A stretch of DNA of 64,000 nt from Pleodorina starrii (taxonomy: Eukaryota > Chlorophyta > Chlorophyceae > Chlamydomonadales > Volvocaceae): contig BRXU01000005.1 of NCBI GenBank assembly GCA_030267565.1, positions 3,847,501 through 3,911,500 on the forward strand, read 5' to 3'. The notes below the pieces were generated by a model. The model was not told the DNA's origin. It searched no databases and saw only the letters and a program-made list of their open reading frames with translations. Below are positions 8,693 to 18,860 of this stretch, piece by piece; the stretch's first letter is position 1, and the number at the start of each line of letters is the position of its first letter. Made by a program: the position numbers and the translations under genes.

Positions 8693-11600
8693 TTAGGGCG
8701 GGTCGGCGCTGGTTGTGCTCTGTTGGCGGGGGTCCCGCTCCAGTTGCCTCCTGGCCGCGACAATTGCGTTCAACGCTCGGACAGCGTGGTCGTGGAGGTC
8801 GTTGCAGCATTTTTTGGCCGCTTCGTTGCTCGTTCCCAGTGAGGTCAGCAGTTGTCGCAGGTCTTTGCGGATGGTGCCGGCGAAGCCCAGGCTAATTGCT
8901 TCCTGTTTCGTGTAACATACTTTCCATCCGTGCGCCGTCAGCATCTGAGCTAGTTCCGCGTGTTGATGGGCCTTGTCGTTTTGTTTCTGTGTGTGATTTG
9001 TGTCGGCTGTGTAGCCTACTTCGATTATGTGTACAGTGTGCTCGCTGGGGTCATCTGGTCCCATGTATTTCGGTGAGCATGTGTCGCTGAGGGGTATGCT
9101 GGGGATAAGCAGCAGGTCAGGGCGCTTTTTGGACCGATCGTCGTCGGGGATGTTGGGTAGCAGCCACTTGGGCAGGCGTGTGCCGGCCACGTAGTCCGGC
9201 TTGTCCTCCATGCTGCATGCGTCCATGACGATAAAGCAGCCTCCATGGGCCCCTCTGGACAGTGTTCTAGTGATGGTTTGTACCGCTTGGTTGTGTCGCA
9301 GGGTATAGAGAGCGTGCATTCGCGCGTGTTGGCAGCCTCCCAGGATGTGTGCTCCTGAGTCAGGGATGCGTGTCTTTGTTTGGGGGTCTTTGCACACAGG
9401 GCAGTAGCCTGTGGACGTTGGGCCGCCCGGTACAAGGGGCATTCGAAAGAGCTTTGCGAGTTTGGCATTCCAGAGCTGTCCGTACAGGTAGTCGAGGCAC
9501 CGTTTGTAATGCCGGTGCCGGCCCGTGCCCCGCTGCAGGGTTCTGGTGCTGGCATTGATCTCTAGGTCCGGTAAGGCATCCTCTACGTATTTGACGTATG
9601 CGGTCTCGTTGGTGTACCCATTGTGTGTCGTCTGGCTGACCAGAGTGTCGATGCCGCGGTTAAGGTCGTTGGCGTAGCGACCGGCGTTTACGTCGGTCCC
9701 CTCGGACTTCCGTAGCCACCAGTGTTTACTTCTTGGATTATTGTCTGCTTTCTCTATTACGGCTTCTGCCGGCAGCATTCCCTGCGCCGCAAGGATAGCA
9801 GCCTGTACGGCGGCTTTGTCCGCTTCTTCATTATATCGAACTCCTGTGTGTGCTTTGACTTTCAATAGCGACGTTTTAAGCTTGGCGACGGCCCGGGCTT
9901 TAAGTGCGGCAACGATGTCCTCGAGCAGTGCTCTATGTTTACTCAGCCGCAATTTTTGCGGGTTGTTTATCATCTTCTGGATCAATTGGAGCGATGCTTT
10001 GGAGTCCGTCCAAATGCTGAGGTGGGCTTGGTTGTGAGGTAGGCCGCGTCGCATGGTGAGTGCCTGATGTATCGCGCTTAGTTCACAGCGCGTAATTGTT
10101 TGACATCCGTAGGCTCCTGGGTTGACATCTATGAGGAGCGTATGTCCAGTCAGTGCGTCGACTGCTGCGGCGCCGAGTCCTAACATCTTGGTGTTCCCGA
10201 CCTCGACTTCCCTAACCGACCCATCAGTATAGATGGAGGCGTGGGCGTTGTACCGAAGCGGGTTTGCTGCATGGAACGCCAGGTGCGCGGAGCGTCGTTC
10301 AGCGGGTGTGGGGTTGCTGCACTTACGAGAGGACACCGCCTGGTCAGGCGCTCCGGCAGTCATTTTGCGGACGCGTTTCCGTACCCACTGGGGGGCTATC
10401 CACGGCTGGGCTTGACCTGTAGGCGCTGGCAGGGTGGTGCGCATACCTAGCGCCTGCCGGAGGCTGCTCACGTGTGATTTGCCCGCGTCGTTACTGACCA
10501 GTAGCAGGGTCAGGCCAACCGGGTAAGGCTTGGTGTCCACGTTGAGCGTGGCGCTTTGCAGTATCCCCTTGGCGGCGAGCGAGTCGATGCTACCCACTTG
10601 CGTGACCAGGGGGTGCGATAGGTACCGGGTATACGGCGCTGTACGGGACGTGGGGACTACGATAAGGGTGGCGGTCTGCGTAGCCTCGGTCTTTTTGGCT
10701 TCCGCCCAGCCCAACGCCCACCGCAAGGCATGGTGGCCCTCCTCGGGTGTGGGTTCCGGGTGTGCGATGGACAAGCCGGTAAACGGTTGGGAGTATGCGT
10801 CATGGTTGGCCCCAAAGAGCATGTCTTCTGGGAAGCGTGAGAAGTACGTTTCAGTGCAGTTAGCCACATTTAAAGGGGACGCAAAGCGTTCTGTGCTTGA
10901 ACCCATGGCATTCATGAGACGTGTTGTAAACTGTTCTCCGAGTCCTTGCTCGTGTGCCGCCTTAACGGGGTGTGTTTTGGTGCCCCCTCCATCACGGTAG
11001 CGCAGGAGGAGGCGTGCCACGTCTTCCTCGAAGCCACCCGCCGCTGCAAGCTTGGCGTGCGCCTCCGGCCTCTTACATTTGGCGTCGGAGTGCCTTAGCC
11101 ACAGGCTGCGCAGCAAGCTGTCCAGGAGCGTGCCGATGCATCGTCCCTGGGGGTCGTAAACAAGCGCGACTCCCTGCTCTAGGAGGCCTGCAGGAGTATC
11201 TCCGCTGCCGTCCCAAGGTGCGCGGTTAGAGGGGTCGGGGTCGCTGTGTTTGCCAATCTGGATGGTGTACCGCCCTGTCGGGCGGATGTCCCTATCCGGG
11301 TTGCCGGGATGTACATCGATTTCTACGTGTTGGCGTAGGAGCCGTTGTCCTCTGGCCTGGTTGAGGCATTCAGAGGCCCATTGGCCTTGCTGCTGCCTCG
11401 GATTAAGGTGCTGGTCTCGGGCTGGCGCAGTGCGCCCGGGGGCCGTCTCGGCTGCCGCCTCTAGGCGGTGTCGGAATGCATTGAGCAGCTCGTTCCAGTT
11501 GTCTTGGGTGGCCAGGCGCGTGCCTTCGTCCTCGGTTCGCGCCCAGTCTACTTCGATCCTTTCGGTGGGGGTTGCCGGATCTGCTGCGGCCTCGTACGGA

Positions 11601-14600
11601 CGTGTTGCCGTGGGTAGGTATCCGTGCGCTGCGTACAGCTCGAGCGCCCCTTTGGTGATAACTGTGCTTTCCCACTCAACTTGGTAGAAGGTGCTGTGTG
11701 TGGGGTGCCGGGGTGTATCTCTGCGTTGCCGCTTTGCGGCTCGGGGGCCTGCTTCCACCCGCTTGCGGATCTGCGCGTGGATAAGGGCTACCCTCTCTTG
11801 CTCGCCGAATAGATATTGGTTGATGTTGTGGCCGTATTTAAGGGCAACCCCTGTGGGCCATTCTCGCTCTCCCCGCAGCATTTCTTCAAGCTGCGATGCG
11901 GTCCCCACTTCGGCTGCTAGTCCTGGGAGGTCGCGGTGACGCAGCAGGGCTTCACAGTGCGTGACGGTGAGTGGGCTTTCTCTGGGGTCCCATCCGGAGG
12001 CAGTTGTGTCCGTGATGTGGCGGGTGGGTTTTGGGCGCTGCCTCCTGATGTATGCCGTCATGGTTTCTTCGGTAGCGTTGCGTCGGGGCATGTGGCGCCG
12101 AGCTTCCCTTTGTTGCGCTGGGCGCCTCACCTGGCCCTCCTGGGATTCGACTTCCCGTCTCGGGGCCGCCGGATCTGGGCTGAGGTTGTGCGCGGCGGGC
12201 GAAGGGTCTGGCGGTGGGGCCCCGGTCGTGTCCCGGGGGCGTGACACCACATATCGCATGATATTTCCATGAGGAAGCGGCGTGGGTCCGTGTGTGTCAT
12301 TCATGAGGTCCGTCATAATGGGTTCATTGGGGATGGCCCGCAGCTCCGGGGGCAGCGCAGTCACCCCTCGGTGCCTCGCCGCGCGGGCGCGTACACTGAG
12401 AACGGGGTTCAGTGCTAGGCTGAGTTGGTTCAGGGCGATGAGGTGTCGGGGCCCGACACTCCGTCCACCGATGCGTCGGAGCTGGTCCGTGGTAATGAAG
12501 TGTGCTCCTGTGTTCTTATCTTTCAGGACTCGGAGATCCAGGCCCAGCTCAAGCAGAGGCTGTACGCATCTGGAGAGGAGCGCGAGGGTTTTGGGCTCCG
12601 TCCCCGAGTTGCACGCCGCTAGAAGGTGAATGAGAGTGCTTGCTTTCCGTTCGTACCCTTTGCCACAGTCCGTGAGCTCAATGCCCGCCTCCTGCGTGAT
12701 GGTCAGCTGCTTTAGCGTCGTGTAGAAGCGGCTTTCCTTCTTGAGGGCGTGCACCGGCATGTCGCCCATGTATCGGCTTTGCAGGCTAAGGAGAGCCCTA
12801 GTGACTACCCCAAGCCGGCCTTCGTCATTCAGGGAGAGGACGAGAGCTTTGGCCGCCTTGGCGACATAGAGGCTGCGTATGGTGCCGACCCCCAGGCCGA
12901 GTTGCTTTACTGGGCCGAGGATTGCGCGGGTGGGAAACCCCATTTTAAGGCCATAGCTGCGCTTAGCTATGCCAGCAATTTGGGAGTCGAAGCTGGCGAT
13001 GTCTTGGGGGGTGTACGCCATAGTGGCCAGGCTGTACGCGACGAATGGGTGGATCAGGGTTTTGATCATGTTGATGCGCTGGTCGGGAGACGCCATGGAC
13101 TCCTGGATGCCCTGTCCTCGCCGCGTGATCTCAGCGCGGACATAGGCTACTTGAGGTGCCCAGTCGAGGGTAGGGGTTACATGGACTCCCAGGTATTTGT
13201 ACGAGGCGGTCGGGGGCGCGTAGGGTATCGGTGATCCGTCTATACGGATTTGGTCTTTTAGCAGTCGCTCAAGGGCAGTCTGATATTTGCGGGTGCCGGG
13301 TCCCCGGCTCAGGTCCTGGTCCGACCGTGCGCGGCCGTGCAGGATGCCTTGCAGCTGACATTTGCCAACGTTGACCTTCAGGGCTCCCCATTGCGCGTAC
13401 TGCTCGATTTTCGCACATTGGAGACGCATGTCTGAAACGCTGTTTGTGAGTGTAACCAAGTCGTCTGCGAACGCTCCCGAGCTGAAATGGTGCCGCTCAT
13501 TTTCCTCGGCCTTGAGGCATCCGTACTGGTATCCCCGTCCTCCGCTGTGCAGCCACCTGAGTAGGGGTTCCATATAGATGATGAACAGCACCGGGGACAG
13601 CGTGTCACCCTGAATTGTACCGCGTTCGATGGCTATGTCCGCTGTGCAGCCGTGCTCTGTCCGGATGCGCGTGGTGGCCCGTGAATATAAGTTGGCTACC
13701 ACCTCGATCAGGTCGTCCGGGTAGCCCAGGTCGTACATGATCATGAGCAGCTTGTCGTGATCGATCGTGTTGAACGCAGACGTGAAGTCGATGTATAGAA
13801 GGAAGAGGTCACGGCTGGTGAGGCCCGCGTCCTCGATTGCGTGTAGCACGTTTTGGAGTTGGCGCTCGGTGTTGCGTTGCCTCAGGTAGCCCTCCTGAGC
13901 TTCCGTAAAGATGTGCGCTTGCTCACTGTAGAGTACGATATTCAGCGTAATGTGGCTGGTGTACAGCTTGTAAATTGTGTTCGCCAGGGCGATGGGCCTT
14001 TTGTTCTTAATGAGGAGCGGGTCGCCCTTCTTGGGGATAAGGACCGTGTCGGATTTCGTCCAGTGTGTGGGGATTTCGGCCTTCACCCACATGACCGTAA
14101 TGAGCTGGTGGATGGCGGTCTGGAGGTCGGCGGGTAGTGTTTGTAGAAGTTCGTTGGGTATCCCGTCGGGGCCTGGGGCCTTGTTTCTCGCGAGGTGGTC
14201 GATAGACGTGCGGAAGTTGTGTGGATCTAGTACACCCGGGAGGAGCGATGGGGGGGCGTCTCCCCACTTGGCCAGCCCTTCCCTAAGCGGGTCTTGCGCG
14301 CCCGGTCTGGTCCAGGGATAGTTCCGGGGGGCTTCGTTTGGGAGGTACTTTCCCGTTCGTGGGCCAGAGACGGGTCTCGCAAGAAGGGCGAAGTGCGTGT
14401 GAAGCGCATCGAGTATGTTTTTGGAATCAGTACACAGTCGTCCATCGGTTGGGTGTCGGATGGCCGCGATTCCGCGGGGCTGGTCATCAGGTTCAAGGAC
14501 CTGTCTGTGCGCCTGCCGGGGCTTTTTGGTTAGTAGCCGCTGGAAGCTTTTCTTTGCCTTGCGTGCGTTAGTTGCGCGAATCTCTCGAGCAAGCTTGGCT

Positions 14601-17600
14601 ATTTCCCCTCCGGTCTCTTTAATGGCCGCACGCAGGGTGCGGGCTGCGTCTGGTTCTTCGCGCTCAGTGGCGGCATGCTGAGTGGCGGCGCTGCGCTCGG
14701 GTGTTGCCCGTTCCGTTGTGCCGCTGGTGCCTGGGGGCGCCGTGGCCGGATGGGGGGGCGTCGTGCCATTGGCTTGACCCTCCGTTAGTGTAGGTGCCCC
14801 TTGCTCCTGGGGGTCCGTGCGCAGGGCTTTTGCGAGATTATCTTTCATGGTTTTGTGGTCGTTGTGCAGCCTGGCGAGGCGCCTGCCGATGCCACGTCGC
14901 GCATGCAGCTTCCCCGTGCAGGGGGGTTTCTGTTGACAGTGAGATTCCAGTATCCCAAGGCAGCGGTCGAGCAGGTCGCCTAGTTCATGGCTGAGAGTAG
15001 TGACGTCCGTCGCCCGGACGGTATCGTGGTTGCGCAGGTTAGCCAGGAGTGCTCGTGCCTCTTCCTTACCGGCGGCACGTTCCAGCTGTTCGGCGACGTG
15101 TCCGATGGCTTCGTACGCCGGGTTTAAAGCGCTTAGCAGGTGGGCGATTTCAGAAGTGAGCGTCGCTTCCATCTCCATGTGCGCCCGGATTTTACTCTCT
15201 TTAAGTATTGGGAGTTGTATGCGGCTCCACGAGCTGGCTGCGTGGTCAGCCGCGGCCTGAGCCGCGGGCGCTGGAAGGAGACGAATACCCGCCAGCGGGA
15301 TGAACGTGCAGAGGGGTTTATGGTCGAAGTTTCCTCCGCATTCGTACACTTGTTCGTACACTGTGCCCTCCTTGTCTGCTGCCGCTCCGGTGTGGGCGGC
15401 TAGCAGGACGTCGTCTATCCGGCTGTGGTGAGTGTCGTGGTCAAGCTGTGTCTGCGTGTAGGTGTAGGCACGCCGCGGAGTAACGACGGGGTTTAGGTTC
15501 GCACTGCTCGAGAAGCTACGATGCGCCCTGTCAGCCGGGTAGCATGTGCCCGTGGACCGGTCGCTAGGATGGAGCGTTGCGTTCCAGTCGCCCGCCATGA
15601 TGAGGTGCTCCCCCTTGGCGCTGGCCTGTGTGGCGGCGGTTTGTCCGTACTCGTATATCGCTTGCCTGATCAAGGGATCCGCCGGGCAGTAGACCCCCAG
15701 CACGTGTAGGGGGATGCTGCCTGGGGTTTTGATGCGAACGTGTCCGATGTAGCCCTCAAGGCCCGGAGAGACGGGCTCGGCACTCGTGCTGCCTTGGCCG
15801 CTAAAGCGTTCCGCTACCCCAACAATGACACCCGCTTCACGCGTCTTGTTGTGCTCCGGGTGGGGACGGTTGCTCATGTATGTCTGGTATGGCCGGAGGG
15901 CCTGTTTAACGCTGACAATGCCTCGTCGGTTGTGCGCACTAAGTTTGGTCTCGGTCAGGACTATGACGTCTGGCTTATGTTCGTCTAGCATGTGTGCTAC
16001 TCCCTCGCGGTGGCCCTGAAGGCCCCGTGTGTTCATCGTGAAGACTTTGAGGTGCCCGGACTGCGGGGCGCCCGGTGTTGGGGGGCTTGGGTCTGCTGCG
16101 GCCGGCGGCGGCTGCTTATCGGGTGAAGTGTGCGCTATTGCCCTCGGTGTCTTGGGCTGCATGTATCGCGCGATGCCTTGTTGCCGCTTTTTGGGCTGAT
16201 GGGCGGGTTGGGGCCTGCCGGCGGGGGGTGATTCTGCGGCGCGTTCGCGGGCTGACTGGTCCCTGGCGGGTTGTGTTTGGGGCGCGCTGGGCGTGGCGTC
16301 CCGGCAAGCCGGGTCCAGGGGCTGGGCCCCTGCACTTTGGTTAACGTCTGTGGCTTCCCTGCCGGTTTCCCTTTGCCGGATGGGTAGGCCTTGGTTGCGT
16401 AGCAGGTGGTATAGGATAGTGTGCGTATGAGGTGCTGGTCCGATCTTCCTACGTTTCCTCGCAGCTGTCGCCGTGCGGGGAGCTGCGTCGTGCTGTATCA
16501 CCGTTGTGGCGCGCTCCACCGCATGGTTGAGTCGGCGTGCCGTCGGGCCGTGGTGAACACGCGGGGCGGCATGTCGCACTTCGGGGTGCGCGCCGGTCTC
16601 GCGCCGTGCCGCTTCTGCGTTGGTGGCGCGGTGCTCTGGTGCGCCTTCTGCTGCCTCTGCGGGGACCTGGATTTCCAGTGGCTGGGTTGGCCAGATGGGG
16701 TTCGGTGCTGGAGGCCCGTCCGGGTCGCGCCCATCGGGGTCCAATGCCATGTGCATGGGTTCAGTCGCTGGGTGCTTCGTCACTCGCCCTTCACGGTCAT
16801 CAGTGTCCATGGGCTCCTGGTTCGGCGGTGACTGGTCAGTGGGTGCATCTTGCTGGGTGCCGTCCACTGGGGGGGTTCCGGTGTGTGTTTCCGGGGGCGG
16901 CTGTGTCGGTTGCTGGGTCCCGCCTGGGGGCAGGGCCCAGTCCTCCGGGAGTTTGACCTCCTTCAGGTCTGTATGGGTAGCGATCCCTTCGCGGTTCGGG
17001 CGGAGGTGGAGGCAGTAGACCGCCCCCTCCCCCCGAGGCCAGAGCGGCTCTTCGGGGCTGATCAGTTGTGTGCTGTCGTACAGGGAGTCGATAATGTACC
17101 AGCACTCGCCTTGCTTCTTGACTGCTACGGCGTGTCCGTTGAGGTGGACAATAAAGCCCCAGTTTCGGGCGTGTGCCGGCAAGAGTGACACAACCGTGTT
17201 TATGTTCATGTTTCGTGTCAGGGTAACGGTTTGCCCCGCGTGTTGGCAGCTCGCACTGGCGATGTGGGCGTCTCCGATGGGTATGCCACCGGGGTCTTGC
17301 AGCCGTACGCTGTGGCGGAGGTAGTGATTCACCACTATTGTGGAAAACAGACCTTCGTCGGGGAGGTGTGCCGCATTCCAGATGGCAAGCGCCCCGGTGA
17401 GCCTCCAAGTCGCCATGTGTGCTTGCATTGCTCGGCAGTAGCTGAGAATGTGCTCGGGGTCGATGTACGGCCCCCCAAGCAGGTTGTTTATGGAGTGTAT
17501 CATACATAGCTGTCTCTGCTGTTTCTCGTGGTACAGGGGCGCGCCCGGCGCAGCGGGACCGGGGGGTGGCCAAGTGATGTCTGCGGGTGGGCTTGGTGCG

Positions 17601-18715
17601 TGGCCCCCTCCGCGATTCCCCCCGAGCCTTGTTCTCTTGGCGGGTCTATCGGGTCGGCCGGCGCAGGGCGCGTATTCGGGGTGAGCGCAGCGCGAGCTGT
17701 GCTCAGGTGGGTTGCCGGGGTTTTTTGGTATTTGGTATTTTGGCGCAGGTTGATTGCTGGTGCACCCGCGGTTGCAGGTGTGTGAGTGGGGGTGGTTCCA
17801 GATGGCCAGGGCGAGAAGTGTTAGTACGCTGGTGAACGGGTCGAGCGTTGCGTTGAGGTGGGCCGTGGTGAGTCCTACTGCGGCGCAGGCGGTGAGTAGG
17901 TGCCGCGTGTGGCGCGCCGCGAGTGGCACCGCTTGGAGCCCAGGGGTAACGATGGGGATTCCCAGGGTTAGGATTGGCACGTGTGCGTCGGCTGTAGCAA
18001 GTAGCCAGCACAGCGACGCTAGGGCCAGGAGAGACGTTGCTGCCCGCGCGTATAGGCCTGGGGAGTTCTGTACCGTTCGGACTGCTGAGCGGGTGACAAG
18101 TGCAGCATGCAAGATTGCCTTCACAGATGTTATTCCTGCCGGTATAACTATGAGAACTGTGACAACGTATGCCAGTCCATATAGTGTCAGGGCCCCTAGC
18201 ACGAGCCAGATCGCCTCAGTCAGTGGGGGGAGTGAGACTGCAAGCGCTCCAGGGATCAGAGTGTACGGAAGGAGGAGGATGCAGTACCAGCCCTGTCGCC
18301 ATTCGGACAGCGTTCGAATTGCGCTCCCTTTGACGGTGAATGTCCGTTTCACTACGTTGCATGTTCGACGGGCAAGGTTGCCGCCCCACGCGTAGGCCAG
18401 GTAGGCGCAGCCTAGCGCGCAGCCGACAGCGATGGTGTCGACAGTCGCATAGGATACGTCTGCCGCAAGGTGGAGGGTCAGGTCCGCCACCGATAGGGCT
18501 ATCTTCGCGGTCAGCAGCCCGGTGTTGCAGGCTAGCCACACGATGGTGGCCATGATATATGCTGTGCCCGTCGAGAGGTTTTGCAATATTCGTAATGCAC
18601 CCTGCCAGGTGGTGCACGGCTTGGGGAAAGATATAAAGCGGGGAGTGGCCGTGCCGCTGGTAGTGCTTCGGTGCTGTACGTCAACGTCAGGTCGTTCGTG
18701 TTCCGGTATTCTTTG
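8693..18715 (-). CDS. 5'-truncated Dualen-like polyprotein (Josephin, APE, RT, RNase H, RLE)
   Basis: An open frame of 3,340 codons equal to residues 363-3702 of the plus-strand copy, from the multi-pass membrane region through the restriction-like endonuclease. All catalytic motifs described for that copy are present. The frame stays open into the flank by chance as far as 18937; those 70-odd residues are target DNA, not element. One amino-acid difference was noticed: Asp here against Asn836 in the other copy, next to the protease domain. Without the native 5' UTR and start it may not be expressed, although an in-frame Met lies in the first membrane segment. The domains are described in full under the plus-strand copy. 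Confidence 0.85.
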   Translation of the reverse strand, partial: QRIPEHERPDVDVQHRSTTSGTATPRFISFPKPCTTWQGALRILQNLSTGTAYIMATIVWLACNTGLLTAKIALSVADLTLHLAADVSYATVDTIAVGCALGCAYLAYAWGGNLARRTCNVVKRTFTVKGSAIRTLSEWRQGWYCILLLPYTLIPGALAVSLPPLTEAIWLVLGALTLYGLAYVVTVLIVIPAGITSVKAILHAALVTRSAVRTVQNSPGLYARAATSLLALASLCWLLATADAHVPILTLGIPIVTPGLQAVPLAARHTRHLLTACAAVGLTTAHLNATLDPFTSVLTLLALAIWNHPHSHTCNRGCTSNQPAPKYQIPKNPGNPPEHSSRCAHPEYAPCAGRPDRPAKRTRLGGNRGGGHAPSPPADITWPPPGPAAPGAPLYHEKQQRQLCMIHSINNLLGGPYIDPEHILSYCRAMQAHMATWRLTGALAIWNAAHLPDEGLFSTIVVNHYLRHSVRLQDPGGIPIGDAHIASASCQHAGQTVTLTRNMNINTVVSLLPAHARNWGFIVHLNGHAVAVKKQGECWYIIDSLYDSTQLISPEEPLWPRGEGAVYCLHLRPNREGIATHTDLKEVKLPEDWALPPGGTQQPTQPPPETHTGTPPVDGTQQDAPTDQSPPNQEPMDTDDREGRVTKHPATEPMHMALDPDGRDPDGPPAPNPIWPTQPLEIQVPAEAAEGAPEHRATNAEAARRETGAHPEVRHAAPRVHHGPTARRLNHAVERATTVIQHDAAPRTATAARKRRKIGPAPHTHTILYHLLRNQGLPIRQRETGREATDVNQSAGAQPLDPACRDATPSAPQTQPARDQSARERAAESPPAGRPQPAHQPKKRQQGIARYMQPKTPRAIAHTSPDKQPPPAAADPSPPTPGAPQSGHLKVFTMNTRGLQGHREGVAHMLDEHKPDVIVLTETKLSAHNRRGIVSVKQALRPYQTYMSNRPHPEHNKTREAGVIVGVAERFSGQGSTSAEPVSPGLEGYIGHVRIKTPGSIPLHVLGVYCPADPLIRQAIYEYGQTAATQASAKGEHLIMAGDWNATLHPSDRSTGTCYPADRAHRSFSSSANLNPVVTPRRAYTYTQTQLDHDTHHSRIDDVLLAAHTGAAADKEGTVYEQVYECGGNFDHKPLCTFIPLAGIRLLPAPAAQAAADHAASSWSRIQLPILKESKIRAHMEMEATLTSEIAHLLSALNPAYEAIGHVAEQLERAAGKEEARALLANLRNHDTVRATDVTTLSHELGDLLDRCLGILESHCQQKPPCTGKLHARRGIGRRLARLHNDHKTMKDNLAKALRTDPQEQGAPTLTEGQANGTTPPHPATAPPGTSGTTERATPERSAATQHAATEREEPDAARTLRAAIKETGGEIAKLAREIRATNARKAKKSFQRLLTKKPRQAHRQVLEPDDQPRGIAAIRHPTDGRLCTDSKNILDALHTHFALLARPVSGPRTGKYLPNEAPRNYPWTRPGAQDPLREGLAKWGDAPPSLLPGVLDPHNFRTSIDHLARNKAPGPDGIPNELLQTLPADLQTAIHQLITVMWVKAEIPTHWTKSDTVLIPKKGDPLLIKNKRPIALANTIYKLYTSHITLNIVLYSEQAHIFTEAQEGYLRQRNTERQLQNVLHAIEDAGLTSRDLFLLYIDFTSAFNTIDHDKLLMIMYDLGYPDDLIEVVANLYSRATTRIRTEHGCTADIAIERGTIQGDTLSPVLFIIYMEPLLRWLHSGGRGYQYGCLKAEENERHHFSSGAFADDLVTLTNSVSDMRLQCAKIEQYAQWGALKVNVGKCQLQGILHGRARSDQDLSRGPGTRKYQTALERLLKDQIRIDGSPIPYAPPTASYKYLGVHVTPTLDWAPQVAYVRAEITRRGQGIQESMASPDQRINMIKTLIHPFVAYSLATMAYTPQDIASFDSQIAGIAKRSYGLKMGFPTRAILGPVKQLGLGVGTIRSLYVAKAAKALVLSLNDEGRLGVVTRALLSLQSRYMGDMPVHALKKESRFYTTLKQLTITQEAGIELTDCGKGYERKASTLIHLLAACNSGTEPKTLALLSRCVQPLLELGLDLRVLKDKNTGAHFITTDQLRRIGGRSVGPRHLIALNQLSLALNPVLSVRARAARHRGVTALPPELRAIPNEPIMTDLMNDTHGPTPLPHGNIMRYVVSRPRDTTGAPPPDPSPAAHNLSPDPAAPRREVESQEGQVRRPAQQREARRHMPRRNATEETMTAYIRRQRPKPTRHITDTTASGWDPRESPLTVTHCEALLRHRDLPGLAAEVGTASQLEEMLRGEREWPTGVALKYGHNINQYLFGEQERVALIHAQIRKRVEAGPRAAKRQRRDTPRHPTHSTFYQVEWESTVITKGALELYAAHGYLPTATRPYEAAADPATPTERIEVDWARTEDEGTRLATQDNWNELLNAFRHRLEAAAETAPGRTAPARDQHLNPRQQQGQWASECLNQARGQRLLRQHVEIDVHPGNPDRDIRPTGRYTIQIGKHSDPDPSNRAPWDGSGDTPAGLLEQGVALVYDPQGRCIGTLLDSLLRSLWLRHSDAKCKRPEAHAKLAAAGGFEEDVARLLLRYRDGGGTKTHPVKAAHEQGLGEQFTTRLMNAMGSSTERFASPLNVANCTETYFSRFPEDMLFGANHDAYSQPFTGLSIAHPEPTPEEGHHALRWALGWAEAKKTEATQTATLIVVPTSRTAPYTRYLSHPLVTQVGSIDSLAAKGILQSATLNVDTKPYPVGLTLLLVSNDAGKSHVSSLRQALGMRTTLPAPTGQAQPWIAPQWVRKRVRKMTAGAPDQAVSSRKCSNPTPAERRSAHLAFHAANPLRYNAHASIYTDGSVREVEVGNTKMLGLGAAAVDALTGHTLLIDVNPGAYGCQTITRCELSAIHQALTMRRGLPHNQAHLSIWTDSKASLQLIQKMINNPQKLRLSKHRALLEDIVAALKARAVAKLKTSLLKVKAHTGVRYNEEADKAAVQAAILAAQGMLPAEAVIEKADNNPRSKHWWLRKSEGTDVNAGRYANDLNRGIDTLVSQTTHNGYTNETAYVKYVEDALPDLEINASTRTLQRGTGRHRHYKRCLDYLYGQLWNAKLAKLFRMPLVPGGPTSTGYCPVCKDPQTKTRIPDSGAHILGGCQHARMHALYTLRHNQAVQTITRTLSRGAHGGCFIVMDACSMEDKPDYVAGTRLPKWLLPNIPDDDRSKKRPDLLLIPSIPLSDTCSPKYMGPDDPSEHTVHIIEVGYTADTNHTQKQNDKAHQHAELAQMLTAHGWKVCYTKQEAISLGFAGTIRKDLRQLLTSLGTSNEAAKKCCNDLHDHAVRALNAIVAARRQLERDPRQQSTTSADPP

Positions 18716-18726
18716 GACGGAGCCTA
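18716..18726. repeat. Right target-site duplication of the minus-strand Dualen-like copy
   Basis: GACGGAGCCTA, identical to 8538-8548. Confidence 0.85.
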
Positions 18727-18804
18727 TATATGGCCACCCGTTCAGCGGCGGTTGGGTTTTTGGCGCCCGCCATGTTAGTCCTGCTTCTTCTGCTGTCCAC
18801 GGGA
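18727..18804 (+). repeat. Right copy (second part) of the 411-bp direct repeat
   Basis: Matches 5421-5498 with one mismatch. Together with 8216-8548 it restores 411 bp. Confidence 0.8.
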
Positions 18805-18860
18805 TGGACTCGGCGCAAGCGGTCAGGCGATCCAGAGAAACAGGCCCGGCTCCCTGACTG
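18772..18860 (+). other. Possible first exon with signal peptide (metalloprotease-like locus)
   Basis: An ATG at 18772, about 45 bp after a TATA-like CCTATATATGG, opens M-L-V followed by a run of Leu and then S-T-G, a plausible signal-peptide core. It ends at a consensus donor (CTG|GTGAGT at 18861). Splicing to the acceptor at 19502 would enter the frame that encodes the conserved 'YLHERWSGTIYR' block of the downstream metalloprotease remnant. The core resembles, in composition only, the first exon of the intact paralogs. It could equally be chance within the duplicated target sequence. Confidence 0.25.

Larger units (their letters stand above)
8549..18715 (-). mobile_element. Dualen/RandI-like non-LTR retrotransposon, 5'-truncated copy
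   Basis: An element of 10,167 bp on the minus strand, bounded by an 11-bp target duplication (GACGGAGCCTA at 8538-8548 and 18716-18726). Its 3' end is an (ATT)n tail seen here as AATAAT at 8549-8574. The 5' end corresponds to position 25612 of the longer plus-strand copy, so the 5' UTR and the first 362 codons (signal peptide and ectodomain) are missing. Over the shared ~10 kb I noticed essentially one base difference, so insertion is very recent. It sits inside the downstream copy of the 411-bp repeat, so it is younger than the L1-like insertion. Confidence 0.9.
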
